Of a stretch of DNA of 64,000 nt, positions 48,447 to 57,369 are shown piece after piece. Under the pieces are notes generated by a model. It saw only the letters and a list, made by a program, of their open reading frames with translations, searched no databases and had not been told where the DNA came from. The DNA comes from Pantoea cypripedii (GTDB lineage: Bacteria > Pseudomonadota > Gammaproteobacteria > Enterobacterales > Enterobacteriaceae). Each line of letters starts with the position of its first letter. The first letter of the stretch is position 1. Both the position numbers and the translations under genes were made by a program. The stretch is taken from assembly GCF_011395035.1 (NCBI RefSeq), contig NZ_CP024768.1, positions 1,089,325 to 1,153,324 on the forward strand, written 5' to 3'.

Positions 48447-49091
48447 TTATTTAAGGTATAAGCCGATGCGATCGATATAGTCGATAACCGCAGCAGGCAG
48501 TAAATCCGCGCAGGATTCGCCCTGCTGACGTCGCTTACGGATCTCGGTGGCTGAAATATCGAAAAGCGGCGTATCGGCCAGCCAGATAAGGCCAGCCGGA
48601 AGGCGATGCAGTTGTTGCACATCGCGCGCGAGATGCCTTTCCAGCCATTGCTGCATCTCAGGGGTGTCCATCTGCGCCGGATAGCCTGGGCGTTTGCACA
48701 CCAGCAAATGACAGAGTGACAGCAAATCCTGCCAGCGGTGCCATTTGGCTAACGTTAGCAGAGAATCCTGGCCGATGATAAACCCGAGGGGCTGTTGATC
48801 GCCACGTTGCGCACGCAAGGCTTCCAGCGTCGCCACTGTCCACGACGGCGTTTCCCGCTCCAGTTCGCGCGTATCAATATCAAACAACGGGCGATCAGCA
48901 ATGGCGCAGTGCAACATGGCTACACGCTGCTGCGCACTGGCCTGGGGCTGCGGGCGATGCGGTGGCACATTGTTCGGCAGCAGCGTCACTTTTTTCAGCC
49001 CAATCTGCTGCGCCAGTGCCTCGACCGGACGCAGATGTCCATAATGGATGGGATCAAAGGTGCCGCCGAACAGGGCGTCAAGTTCAGACAT
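48447..49091 (-). CDS. nadD: Nicotinate-mononucleotide adenylyltransferase NadD
   Basis: A 214-residue nucleotidyltransferase making deamido-NAD in NAD synthesis. The N-terminal ATP-binding motif GGTFDPIHYGHLRP (GxFdPxHxGH) and the C-terminal ISATEIRKRRQQG (ISSTxIR-type) motif are present. ATG at 49091 was chosen over the TTG at 49097; it overlaps the holA stop by 8 nt. Fourth gene of the leuS-lptE-holA-nadD unit. Confidence 0.96.
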   Translation of the reverse strand: MSELDALFGGTFDPIHYGHLRPVEALAQQIGLKKVTLLPNNVPPHRPQPQASAQQRVAMLHCAIADRPLFDIDTRELERETPSWTVATLEALRAQRGDQQPLGFIIGQDSLLTLAKWHRWQDLLSLCHLLVCKRPGYPAQMDTPEMQQWLERHLARDVQQLHRLPAGLIWLADTPLFDISATEIRKRRQQGESCADLLPAAVIDYIDRIGLYLK

Positions 49092-50115
49092 CAGCAAAGC
49101 TCATCGGGAAATCACGGTGGCAGAGCAGTAGCGACAGGGTCTCCAGCTGCGGCCACAGGTTTTGACCATAGTCCTGTTTCAGCGACAGCTCCAGTTCAGC
49201 CAGCAGATGAACGGCGCGCTGTAAACGCCGGGCATCCAGCCGTTGCAATGCATCCATAAACAACGCACGGCGGTTTTGCCAGATGCGCTGTTGATCCATC
49301 AGCGTGCGCAGCGGTTGCCGGGCCTGATGGCGTTGCAGATGCAGCAGCGTCAGCAGATCGCGTTGCAGGCTGCGCAACAGGATCACCACTTCGCTGTCTT
49401 CCTTTTCCAGCTGATGCAGGATATGCAGGGCGCGCTTACTTTTGCCCGCCAGCAGCGCATCAACCCAGTGGAACGGGGTAAAGTGGGCGGCATCATTGAC
49501 CGCTTCTTCGACCCGTGGCAGCGTGAGTTTGCCATCCGGCCACAGCAGCGAAAGGCGTTCCAGCGCCTGCGCCAGTGCCAGCAGGTTGCCTTCATAACAG
49601 TAGCAAAGCAGCTGGATCGCCGCATCATCCACGCTCAGTTGCATCGCTTTGGCGCGATTCGCGACCCAGCGTGGCAACTGGGCCTGCTCGGGGGTCTGGC
49701 AGGGCACCAGCACCGCCTGGGCACTCAGCGCTTTAAACCAGGCGCTGTTTTCCTGTGCTTTGGTCAGTTTTGCCATGCGCAGCACCAGCAGGATATCGCT
49801 GTGCAGCAGGCTGGCGAGTTTGACCAGTTGCTCGGCCATGGCGGCGTTCGGGCCATTTTCCGGGAATTGCAGCGTCAGTGTCTGGCGTTGGGTAAACAGG
49901 CTGAGCGACTGGCAGCTGGCAAACAGGTCGTCCCAGCTGGTTTGTGCATCCAGCGTGACGCTGAAATGTTCTTCAAAGCCCTGAGCCGTTGACGCGGTGC
50001 GAATGGCGTCAGCGCTTTCCTGAATCAGCAGCGGTTCATTGCCGGTGAGAAAATAACAGGCGCGCAGCCCCTCACGGAGTTGCGCGCTGAGTTGTTCAGG
50101 ATAGATCCTGATCAT
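49084..50115 (-). CDS. holA: DNA polymerase III delta subunit HolA
   Basis: A 343-residue clamp-loader subunit that opens the beta sliding clamp. AAA+-like fold without Walker motifs. The N-terminal MIRIYPEQLSAQLREGLRAC and YFLTGNEPLLIQESAD, plus the beta-binding region with QSLSLFTQRQTLTLQFPENG, match E. coli HolA. The start overlaps the lptE stop by 4 nt and the stop overlaps nadD by 8 nt. Confidence 0.95.
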   Translation of the reverse strand: MIRIYPEQLSAQLREGLRACYFLTGNEPLLIQESADAIRTASTAQGFEEHFSVTLDAQTSWDDLFASCQSLSLFTQRQTLTLQFPENGPNAAMAEQLVKLASLLHSDILLVLRMAKLTKAQENSAWFKALSAQAVLVPCQTPEQAQLPRWVANRAKAMQLSVDDAAIQLLCYCYEGNLLALAQALERLSLLWPDGKLTLPRVEEAVNDAAHFTPFHWVDALLAGKSKRALHILHQLEKEDSEVVILLRSLQRDLLTLLHLQRHQARQPLRTLMDQQRIWQNRRALFMDALQRLDARRLQRAVHLLAELELSLKQDYGQNLWPQLETLSLLLCHRDFPMSFADV

Positions 50116-50711
50116 TGCAGACTGGTAGCTGACGAGGAGAGTGCTTCCGGTGAGCTTTCGCCGGGTAAGATCGTCTCAGGCTGCGGCAACGTATCTTTGT
50201 TGCTTTCCTGCGCCGCATGCACGGTTAGCAGCTTACGTACCAGCTGTTCGGCAGCACGCTGACGCATCTCCTGCATGATCTTGTCTTGCTCGGCATCCTT
50301 CGCCAGTGCGGCGTTCGGGTTGTCGAAGAAAGAACGGTACACCGTCGTGCTGATCGGGTAGATACCTTTACCTGGCAGCAGCACCTGAGCAGACACTGAC
50401 ATTACCAGTGAGTATTCAGCGGTGGTACCGCTGATAAACACTGAGGCAGTGTCGCGACTAAAGCCTTCGCCACCGAGACGCAACGTCGGAATGTTGTTAC
50501 GCGTCTCTTTGCTGTCATCAACAATGCGCACGTTATTGAGGCGCAACTGCTGACGGACGGTGCGCGCCAGTGGACCATAAGGGTCGCCAGTGGAGACGAT
50601 CAGCGTTTTCATTTCGGCGGGCACCTGAGTGGTGCCGCGCGGATGAAAACCACAGCCAGCGGTGATCATCACCGCCAGCAGGACAAACAGCCTGATAATC
50701 AGTTGTCGCAC
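50112..50711 (-). CDS. lptE: LPS-assembly lipoprotein LptE
   Basis: A 199-residue outer-membrane lipoprotein that plugs and helps fold the LptD barrel for LPS export. Signal and lipobox: LFVLLAVMITAGC with Cys20. The start is GTG at 50711 behind AGGAGG at 6 nt. Conserved GFHPRGTTQVPAEMKTL and VYRSFFDNPNAALAKDAEQ segments. The long low-complexity tail (PGESSPEALSSSATSLQ) is typical. Begins 14 nt after leuS. Confidence 0.95.
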   Translation of the reverse strand: MRQLIIRLFVLLAVMITAGCGFHPRGTTQVPAEMKTLIVSTGDPYGPLARTVRQQLRLNNVRIVDDSKETRNNIPTLRLGGEGFSRDTASVFISGTTAEYSLVMSVSAQVLLPGKGIYPISTTVYRSFFDNPNAALAKDAEQDKIMQEMRQRAAEQLVRKLLTVHAAQESNKDTLPQPETILPGESSPEALSSSATSLQ

Positions 50712-50725
50712 AGTTCCTCCTGAAC

Positions 50726-53308
50726 TTAACCCACGACCAGGTTAAGCAGTTTGCCGGGGACATAAATCACTTTACGAATGGTGACGCCTTCCAGATATTT
50801 CGCCACCAGATGCTCCTGCGCGGCACGCGCCTGCACCTGCTCCTGGGTTGCATCGGGCGCAACGGTGATTTTGCCGCGCACTTTGCCATTAACCTGAACC
50901 ACCACCAGCAGTGAATCTTCAACCATAGCGGCTTCGTCTGCAACCGGCCAGCTGGCGTCATCGACACTGCCTTCACCGCCCAGCGCTTCCCACAATACGT
51001 AGCAGGTATGCGGAGTGAACGGATACAGCAGACGGGTGACGGCAATCAGCGCTTCCTGCAGCAGAGCACGATCCTGGTCGCTTTCCTGCGGGGCGCGGAG
51101 CAGTTTGTTCATCAGCTCCATAATCGCCGCAATCGCGGTGTTGAAGGTCTGACGACGGCCAATATCATCCGCGACTTTAGCGATGGTTTTGTGCAGATCG
51201 CGACGCAGCGCTTTCTGATCATCGTTCAACGCGTTGACATCCAGCGCCGTGGTCGCGCCTTTTGCGACGTGCTCGTAAGCCAGTTTCCACACACGTTTCA
51301 GGAAGCGGTTCGCCCCTTCCACGCCTGATTCCTGCCACTCCAGCGTCATTTCTGCCGGGGAAGCAAACATCATGAACAGACGAACGGTATCCGCACCGTA
51401 ACGTTCTACCATCAACTGCGGGTCGATGCCGTTGTTTTTCGACTTCGACATTTTGCTCATGCCCGCGTAAACCACTTCACGGCCCTGATTATCGATGGCT
51501 TTGACGATGCGACCTTTTTCATCGCGCTCCACGTTGACATCGACCGGGGACACCCAGTTACGCTCGCCGTTAACGCCGACGTAGTAGAAGGCATCCGCCA
51601 GTACCATGCCCTGACACAGCAGACGTTTGGCTGGCTCATCAGAGTTGACCAGGCCCGCATCACGCAGCAGCTTATGGTAGAAGCGGAAATACATCAGGTG
51701 CATAATGGCGTGTTCGATACCACCCACATACTGATCAACCGGCAGCCAGTAGTTTGCTGCGGCCGGATCCAGCATGCCTTCATTGTAGTTAGCACAGGTG
51801 TAACGCGCGTAGTACCAGGATGACTCCATAAAGGTGTCAAAGGTATCGGTCTCACGCAGCGCAGGCTGGCCGTTCACAGTGGTTTTCGCCCACTCCGGGT
51901 CAGCTTTGATCGGGCTGGTAATACCGTCCATCACCACATCTTCTGGCAGGATCACCGGCAGTTGATCTTCCGGCGTTGGCATCACAGTACCATCTTCCAG
52001 CGTCACCATCGGGATCGGTGCGCCCCAGTAACGCTGACGGGAGACACCCCAGTCGCGCAGACGGTAGTTCACTTTACGCACGCCAACGCCTTTGGCGGCC
52101 AGCGCGTCAGCAATGGCGTTGAAGCCCGCTTCGTGGCTCAGGCCGTTGTAGTCGCCAGAATTAAACAGCGTGCCTTTTTCGGTCATCGCGGCAGTGCTGA
52201 CATCCGGCTCGGTGCCGTCGAGGTTCAGGATCACCGGTTTGATCGGCAGAGAATATTTAGTGGCAAATTCCCAGTCGCGCTGGTCATGACCTGGAACGGC
52301 CATCACCGCACCGGTGCCGTATTCCATCAACACAAAGTTGGCGACCCACACCGGGATCTCTTCGCCGGTCAGCGGATGGATAACGTGCAGGCCGGTGGCC
52401 ATGCCTTTTTTCTCCATCGTTGCCATATCGGCTTCGGCCACTTTGGTGTTGCGGCATTCATCGATGAAGTCAGACAGCGCCGGGTTGGTCGCTGCGGCCT
52501 GCTGTGCCAGCGGGTGACCTGCGGCGACGGCAACATAAGTGGCACCCAGGAAGGTATCCGGACGGGTGGTGTAGACCGTGACTTTTTCTGCGCTGTAGGC
52601 CACGTCAAAGGTGATTTCCACGCCTTCTGAGCGACCAATCCAGTTGCGCTGCATGGTTTTAACCTGCTCAGGCCAGTCTTCCAGCTTGTCGAGGTCGTTC
52701 AGCAGCTCTTCTGCGTAATCGGTGATTTTGACGAACCACTGTGGAATCTCTTTACGCTCAACTTTGGTGTCGCAGCGCCAGCAGCAGCCGTCGATAACCT
52801 GTTCGTTCGCCAGCACTGTCAGGTCATTCGGGCACCAGTTAACCGCAGAAGTCTTCTTATAAACCAGACCTTTTTCATACAGTTTGGTGAAGAACCACTG
52901 TTCCCAGCGATAGTATTCAGGCTGGCAGGTCGCCAGTTCGCGGCTCCAGTCATAGCCAAAACCCAGCAGCTTGAGCTGGTTTTTCATGTACTGGATGTTG
53001 TCGTAAGTCCAGGGGGCCGGGGCGGTATTGTTTTTTACCGCCGCGCCTTCAGCAGGCAGACCAAACGCATCCCAGCCGATCGGCTGCAGAACGTTTTTGC
53101 CCAGCATACGCTGGTAACGGGCAATCACATCACCGATGGTGTAGTTACGCACATGGCCCATGTGCAGGCGGCCGGAAGGATAGGGTAGCATAGAGAGGCA
53201 GTAGTATTTCTCTTTGCCTTCCTGCTCGGTCACTTTAAAGGTTTCATTTTCGTCCCAGTGCTGCTGGACGCGGGATTCTATCTCTTCCGGGCGGTATTGC
53301 TCTTGCAT
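50726..53308 (-). CDS. leuS: Leucyl-tRNA synthetase LeuS
   Basis: An 860-residue class Ia synthetase. The HIGH motif is PYPSGRLHMGHVRNYTIGD (HMGH) at about 40-55 and the KMSKS motif KMSKSKNNGID lies at about 618-628. The CP1 editing domain is present in between (TTRPDTFLGATYVAVAAGHP, with the conserved Thr-rich and Asp residues). The C-terminal anticodon-binding and tail domains are complete. Length is as in E. coli. It is the first gene of the leuS-lptE-holA-nadD operon and is divergent from ybeL across about 214 nt. Confidence 0.97.
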   Translation of the reverse strand: MQEQYRPEEIESRVQQHWDENETFKVTEQEGKEKYYCLSMLPYPSGRLHMGHVRNYTIGDVIARYQRMLGKNVLQPIGWDAFGLPAEGAAVKNNTAPAPWTYDNIQYMKNQLKLLGFGYDWSRELATCQPEYYRWEQWFFTKLYEKGLVYKKTSAVNWCPNDLTVLANEQVIDGCCWRCDTKVERKEIPQWFVKITDYAEELLNDLDKLEDWPEQVKTMQRNWIGRSEGVEITFDVAYSAEKVTVYTTRPDTFLGATYVAVAAGHPLAQQAAATNPALSDFIDECRNTKVAEADMATMEKKGMATGLHVIHPLTGEEIPVWVANFVLMEYGTGAVMAVPGHDQRDWEFATKYSLPIKPVILNLDGTEPDVSTAAMTEKGTLFNSGDYNGLSHEAGFNAIADALAAKGVGVRKVNYRLRDWGVSRQRYWGAPIPMVTLEDGTVMPTPEDQLPVILPEDVVMDGITSPIKADPEWAKTTVNGQPALRETDTFDTFMESSWYYARYTCANYNEGMLDPAAANYWLPVDQYVGGIEHAIMHLMYFRFYHKLLRDAGLVNSDEPAKRLLCQGMVLADAFYYVGVNGERNWVSPVDVNVERDEKGRIVKAIDNQGREVVYAGMSKMSKSKNNGIDPQLMVERYGADTVRLFMMFASPAEMTLEWQESGVEGANRFLKRVWKLAYEHVAKGATTALDVNALNDDQKALRRDLHKTIAKVADDIGRRQTFNTAIAAIMELMNKLLRAPQESDQDRALLQEALIAVTRLLYPFTPHTCYVLWEALGGEGSVDDASWPVADEAAMVEDSLLVVVQVNGKVRGKITVAPDATQEQVQARAAQEHLVAKYLEGVTIRKVIYVPGKLLNLVVG

Positions 53309-53522
53309 GGCTGCCTGTGGTCCTTAATGAATATCGCACTTAGCGTACTTTTAGATCCGCATAGCATACCCATAAGGTAGCCCCTCAACAACACTTCGCG
53401 CCTTTGCCTGGGCGATTTCTGCCGAATGCGCCGCCGTATTCACCCTTTTGCGATTTCCCCCGCGACCTGACCCGCAAGTGACTAAACTTAATCAGAGCAT
53501 TCGCAGCAGAAAGGAGAACAAA

Positions 53523-54005
53523 ATGAATAACGTGGCGCAGGTATATCGTGCAACGGTAACGGCATTAACCCAGCGGCTGGAACGTGGTGAACGTGATATT
53601 GATGCGCTGGTCGCCAGCGCGCGTTTGCGGCTGCTGGCACAGCAGGATTTAACCTCGGACGAAGTCGACGAAGTGTTACATGCCGTCAGACGAGATTTGC
53701 AGGAATTTGCCCTTAGCTATGAAGAGTCTGCCAGCGTACTGGGCGATTCGGTGTTTATGCGCGTGATTCGCGAGAGTATCTGGAAAGAGCTGGCGGATAT
53801 CACTGACAAGAGCCAGCTGGAATGGCGCGAGGTGTTTCAGGATCTGCGTCATCATGGTGTCTATCAAAGCGGCGAGGTGGTGGGGCTGGGAAATCTGGTG
53901 TGCGAGAAGTGTCATTTTACCCGCGCCATTTATACCCCGGAAACCTTAACCCGTTGCCCGGAATGTGGGCACGACCATTTCCAGCGTCAGCCTTTTGAAC
54001 CCTGA
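53523..54005 (+). CDS. ybeL: Zinc-ribbon protein YbeL (DUF1451)
   Basis: A 160-residue cytosolic protein starting MNNVAQVYRATVTALTQRL. The N-terminal helical part (about 1-110) is followed by a C-terminal zinc ribbon with CEKCHFT and CPECGHDHF. E. coli YbeL has the same architecture and position, divergent from leuS; its function is unknown. AAAGGAG lies before the ATG at 53523, so the 25-residue extension was dropped. Confidence 0.9.
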   Translation: MNNVAQVYRATVTALTQRLERGERDIDALVASARLRLLAQQDLTSDEVDEVLHAVRRDLQEFALSYEESASVLGDSVFMRVIRESIWKELADITDKSQLEWREVFQDLRHHGVYQSGEVVGLGNLVCEKCHFTRAIYTPETLTRCPECGHDHFQRQPFEP

Positions 54006-54011
54006 AAGCAA

Positions 54012-54032
54012 TCGGGCAGCGTTGCTGCCCGA
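54012..54032 (+). terminator. Hairpin after ybeL
   Basis: TCGGGCAGC (54012-54020), GTT, GCTGCCCGA (54024-54032): a perfect 9-bp stem 7 nt after the ybeL stop, without a clear U-tract. The REP-like repeat follows immediately and may complete the transcript end. Confidence 0.7.
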
Positions 54033-54039
54033 CATTACG

Positions 54040-54110
54040 GTAGCGGCGCGATTTATCGCGCGTCTTTTCCTGCATCGCGCACAGGATTGCGCGATAAATC
54101 GCGCCGCTAC
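54040..54110. repeat. REP-like palindromic pair, copy D, perfect 22-bp arms
   Basis: The left arm 54040-54061 begins GTAGCGGCGCGATTTATCGC and the right arm 54089-54110 is its exact reverse complement over 22 bp, with a 27-nt spacer. Each arm also contains its own small palindrome (GCGCGAT...ATCGCGC). It lies between the convergent ybeL and gltL genes and is the best-preserved copy of the family in this window. Confidence 0.92.
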
Positions 54111-54124
54111 GATGCAGTGCTGTT

Positions 54125-54850
54125 TTAGTGCAGAATCTTCGCGAGGAAGTCTTTGGCGCGATCCGACTGCGGATTGTTAAAGAAATCATCCTTATTGGTG
54201 TCTTCAACAATTTTGCCTTCATCCATAAAGATCACGCGGTTAGCCACTTTGCGCGCAAAGCCCATCTCATGGGTGACCACCATCATGGTCATGCCTTCCT
54301 GTGCCAGTTCCACCATCACATCCAGCACTTCGTTGATCATTTCCGGATCGAGTGCGGAGGTCGGTTCGTCGAACAGCATCGCCACCGGGTCCATGCACAG
54401 TGCACGGGCAATTGCCACACGCTGCTGCTGACCACCAGAGAGCTGGCCAGGGAATTTATCCGCATGGGCAGATAAGCCGACGCGCGCCAGCAGTTTCAGG
54501 CCCTTTTCCCGCGCTACCTTTTTGTCACGCTTCAACACTTTCACCTGTGCCAGGGTCAGGTTGTCAACAATGCTCAGGTGCGGGAACAGCTCAAAATGCT
54601 GGAACACCATGCCGACCTTGCTGCGCAACTGCGCGAGGTTGGTTTTTTTGTCGTTAACTTCGATGCCGGTCACCTGGATGCTGCCCTGCTGAATCGGCTC
54701 CAGGCCGTTTACCGTTTTGATCAGCGTCGATTTACCCGATCCAGACGGACCGCACACCACCACCACTTCACCGGTTTTGACTTCGGTGGAGCAATCGGTC
54801 AGCACCTGAAAGTGCCCGTACCACTTAGAAACATTTTTCAGGCTAATCAT
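54125..54850 (-). CDS. gltL: Glutamate/aspartate importer ATPase GltL
   Basis: A 241-residue ABC ATPase. Walker A GPSGSGKSTLIKTVNG, signature LSGGQQQRVAIARALCMD, Walker B AMLFDEPTSALDPEM, H-loop VVTHEMGFA. Powers Glu/Asp uptake with GltI (receptor), GltJ and GltK (permeases). The start codon directly abuts the gltK stop. Confidence 0.96.
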   Translation of the reverse strand: MISLKNVSKWYGHFQVLTDCSTEVKTGEVVVVCGPSGSGKSTLIKTVNGLEPIQQGSIQVTGIEVNDKKTNLAQLRSKVGMVFQHFELFPHLSIVDNLTLAQVKVLKRDKKVAREKGLKLLARVGLSAHADKFPGQLSGGQQQRVAIARALCMDPVAMLFDEPTSALDPEMINEVLDVMVELAQEGMTMMVVTHEMGFARKVANRVIFMDEGKIVEDTNKDDFFNNPQSDRAKDFLAKILH

Positions 54851-55528
54851 TTAAACCGTCCTTTTTCTTTTCAGATAGCTAACCAGCAGCGAAGCGCTCA
54901 GGCTGATGACAAAGTAAACCAGACCCGCAAATAAAATCATTTCCACCTGGGTACCGTCACGCTCACCGATGGTTGAAGCGGTACGGAAGAAATCAGCCAG
55001 GCTGAGGACATAAACCAGTGAGGTATCCTGAAACAGGACAATTCCCTGGGTGAGTAGCAACGGCACCATGGCACGGAACGCCTGTGGCAGGATCACCAGC
55101 TGCATCGATTGCCAGTGGGTCATACCCAGAGCCAGCGCGGCATTGGATTGACCGCGGGCGATACTGATGATGCCCGCGCGGATAATCTCCGAATAGTACG
55201 CGGCTTCAAACAGCGAAAAGGCCACCATGGCCGAGATCAGACGGATATCGGTTTTCGGCGACAATCCCAGCACCTGTTGCAGAAAACTCGGCACCACCAG
55301 ATAGAACCACAGCAGCACCATAACCAGTGGCACGGAGCGGAACAGGTTAACGTACAATTTGGCAAACCAGCGCACCGGGGCGATGGGCGACAGGCGCATC
55401 ACTGCCAGGATGGTGCCCCAGATAATGCCGAATACCACGGCGGTCAGGGTGATTTTCAACGTAATCACCATGCCATTTAGCAGGTAGGGCAGGCTGGGAG
55501 GAATGGAACTCCAGTCAAAATCGTACAT
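54851..55528 (-). CDS. gltK: Glutamate/aspartate importer permease GltK
   Basis: A 225-residue permease with five membrane segments. The EAA-like loop is ALALGMTHWQSMQLVILPQA. Sequence MYDFDWSSIPPSLPYLLNGM and the C-terminal SYLKRKRTV match E. coli GltK. It overlaps gltJ by one base (TAATG). Confidence 0.95.
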   Translation of the reverse strand: MYDFDWSSIPPSLPYLLNGMVITLKITLTAVVFGIIWGTILAVMRLSPIAPVRWFAKLYVNLFRSVPLVMVLLWFYLVVPSFLQQVLGLSPKTDIRLISAMVAFSLFEAAYYSEIIRAGIISIARGQSNAALALGMTHWQSMQLVILPQAFRAMVPLLLTQGIVLFQDTSLVYVLSLADFFRTASTIGERDGTQVEMILFAGLVYFVISLSASLLVSYLKRKRTV

Positions 55529-56268
55529 TATTTCCCTCCCATATTGCCGGGCAGACGTACTTTGCGTTCTACCAGACTCATGAGCAGCATAATCACCAGG
55601 TTAATAGCAATGTAGGCCAGGGTGATGGCGGTGAAAGATTCATAGGCGTGTGCCGAGTAATCCAGCAATTTACCGGCCTGTGCGGCCATATCCACCAGGC
55701 CAATCGTTGAGGCGATGGCAGAGTTTTTCACCAGGTTAAGCATCTCCGATGTCATCGGCGGCACAATCACGCGATAGGCATTCGGCAACAGCACATAGCG
55801 GTACGTTTGCGGCAGGGTCAGGCCCATCGCCAGGCCGGCATTTTTCTGCCCGTACGGTAGCGACTGAATCGCGGCACGTACCTGTTCAGACACGCGTGCA
55901 CCGGTGAATAACCCAAGGCAAATCACCGACGAAGAGAAGAATTGGATGTTGGGATCCAGCTCCGATTTAAACCACATACCCAGGCTTTCTCCCACCAGTT
56001 CCGGTGCCACCAGATACCAGAAGAAGAACTGTACAATCAGCGGAATATTACGGAACAGCTCCACGTAGCAGGTGCCGAGGGTTGATAGCCAGCGGTTAGG
56101 CACGGTACGCAGAATGCCAAAGAAGGAACCTACGAAGAAAGCGATAATCCAGGCGCAGCAGGAGACGGCAATCGTCACCTGAAAACCGGACCACAGCCAG
56201 CCGAGATAGGTCGTATTGCCGAACGGGGCCGGTTGTAAAAAAATGCCCCAGTTCCAGTCGATACCCAT
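55528..56268 (-). CDS. gltJ: Glutamate/aspartate importer permease GltJ
   Basis: A 246-residue permease. N-terminal MGIDWNWGIFLQPAPFGNTT and the coupling loop GLAMGLTLPQTYRYVLLPNA identify GltJ. The gene begins 162 nt after gltI, across the structured SroC-like region, and is followed directly by gltK. Confidence 0.95.
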   Translation of the reverse strand: MGIDWNWGIFLQPAPFGNTTYLGWLWSGFQVTIAVSCCAWIIAFFVGSFFGILRTVPNRWLSTLGTCYVELFRNIPLIVQFFFWYLVAPELVGESLGMWFKSELDPNIQFFSSSVICLGLFTGARVSEQVRAAIQSLPYGQKNAGLAMGLTLPQTYRYVLLPNAYRVIVPPMTSEMLNLVKNSAIASTIGLVDMAAQAGKLLDYSAHAYESFTAITLAYIAINLVIMLLMSLVERKVRLPGNMGGK

Positions 56269-56280
56269 AATAGCTCCGGT

Positions 56281-56310
56281 AAAAAAAGGGTAGCTGAGCT
56301 ACAGCTACCC
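56281..56310 (-). terminator. Terminator/attenuator between gltI and gltJ
   Basis: GGGTAGCTG (56288-56296), loop AGCTA, CAGCTACCC (56302-56310). On the minus strand it is followed by seven T. It would end most gltI transcripts and leave reduced read-through to gltJKL, which suits higher receptor expression. Confidence 0.9.
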
Positions 56311-56430
56311 AGAAGATTGATGAACGGTGTCTTGTTTACTCTTCACAGGGGAACGACCTGAGAGAGTCTGTCTGTCCGCACCGCGGTTTCAGCAATCGAG
56401 AGGGCAGCAGGGCTGCCCTTATTTTCATTG
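56281..56430 (-). ncRNA. sroC: Probable SroC sRNA from the gltI-gltJ junction
   Basis: In E. coli and Salmonella the sponge RNA SroC, which titrates GcvB, is cut from the gltI 3' end and ends at a terminator between gltI and gltJ. Here the same gap holds two hairpins on the minus strand: AGGGCAGC/GCTGCCCT (56401-56419) right after the gltI stop, and GGGTAGCTG/CAGCTACCC (56288-56310) followed by TTTTTTT (56281-56287). The internal stretch between them is unpaired. The assignment rests on position and structure; I did not compare the primary sequence. The exact 5' end may lie inside gltI. Confidence 0.6.
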
Positions 56431-57369
56431 TTAATTCATTGCCTTGTCGTTTGGCGCTTTGAACAGGGCTTTCATGTCATCCGACAGATCAAAATTGATG
56501 TTCATGCCTTTTGGCGGAATTGGATTTTTGAACCATTTGTCGAACCATTTCTCAGCTTCGCCAGAGGTCTGAGCCTGCGCAATGGTATCGTCCATCAGCT
56601 TCTTAAATTCCGGATCGTTTTTACGCAGCATACAGCCATAGGCTTCGTGTGACTGCGGTGTACCCAGGATCACCCAGTTATCCGGTTTCTTCGCTTTGGC
56701 GCGTTCACCGGCCAGCAGCGCATCATCCATCATAAAGGCCACGGCACGACCGGTTTCCAGCGTGCGGAATGAGTCACCGTGATCTTTCGCGCTGATAATA
56801 CGCATGCCCATTTTTTTCGAGTCATTCAGCTTATTCAGCAGAATTTCAGAAGTGGTGCCTGACGTGACAACGACGGTTTTACCTTTCAGATCATCAAAAT
56901 CTTTGATCTCGCCGCCTTTTTTCACCAGCAGACGCGTACCGACCACGAAGATGGTGTCAGAGAACGCGGCCTGTTGCTGACGCTCCAGGTTATTGGTCGT
57001 GGAGCCACACTCGAAATCAAAGGTGCCGTTTTGCAGCAACGGGATGCGGTTCTGCGAGGTGATCGGCAGCATTTTGACCTGCAGATCCGGCTTGTTCAGC
57101 TTTTTCTTGATAGCTTCAACGATCGCGTTGGAATAATCCTGCGAATAACCAACGACTTTTTGCTCATTGTCGTAGTAAGAGAAGGGAACAGACGACTCGC
57201 GATGCCCGACGACAATCACGCCATTTTTGCTGATTTTTTCCAGCGTGCTGACTTGCTGATCTGCTGGGGTGGCGGCTGGTGCAGCAGTTGCCGGTTTGGC
57301 ATCTTCCGCATGAGCCACGGAGGCGAGGCCAGCCAGAGCCAGGCAAAGGCCCAGTTTCCGTAATTTCAT
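56431..57369 (-). CDS. gltI: Glutamate/aspartate-binding protein GltI
   Basis: A 312-residue periplasmic receptor. Signal peptide MKLRKLGLCLALAGLASVAHA with cleavage before EDAKP. An Ala/Pro/Thr-rich spacer (AKPATAAPAATPADQQ) precedes the SBP_bac_3 domain with GHRESSVPFSYYDNEQKVVG and CGSTTNNLERQQQAAFSDTI. The ATG at 57369 follows AAGGAG at 7 nt; TTG 57375 was rejected. Upstream (57370-57760) lies its own promoter region. Confidence 0.96.
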   Translation of the reverse strand: MKLRKLGLCLALAGLASVAHAEDAKPATAAPAATPADQQVSTLEKISKNGVIVVGHRESSVPFSYYDNEQKVVGYSQDYSNAIVEAIKKKLNKPDLQVKMLPITSQNRIPLLQNGTFDFECGSTTNNLERQQQAAFSDTIFVVGTRLLVKKGGEIKDFDDLKGKTVVVTSGTTSEILLNKLNDSKKMGMRIISAKDHGDSFRTLETGRAVAFMMDDALLAGERAKAKKPDNWVILGTPQSHEAYGCMLRKNDPEFKKLMDDTIAQAQTSGEAEKWFDKWFKNPIPPKGMNINFDLSDDMKALFKAPNDKAMN

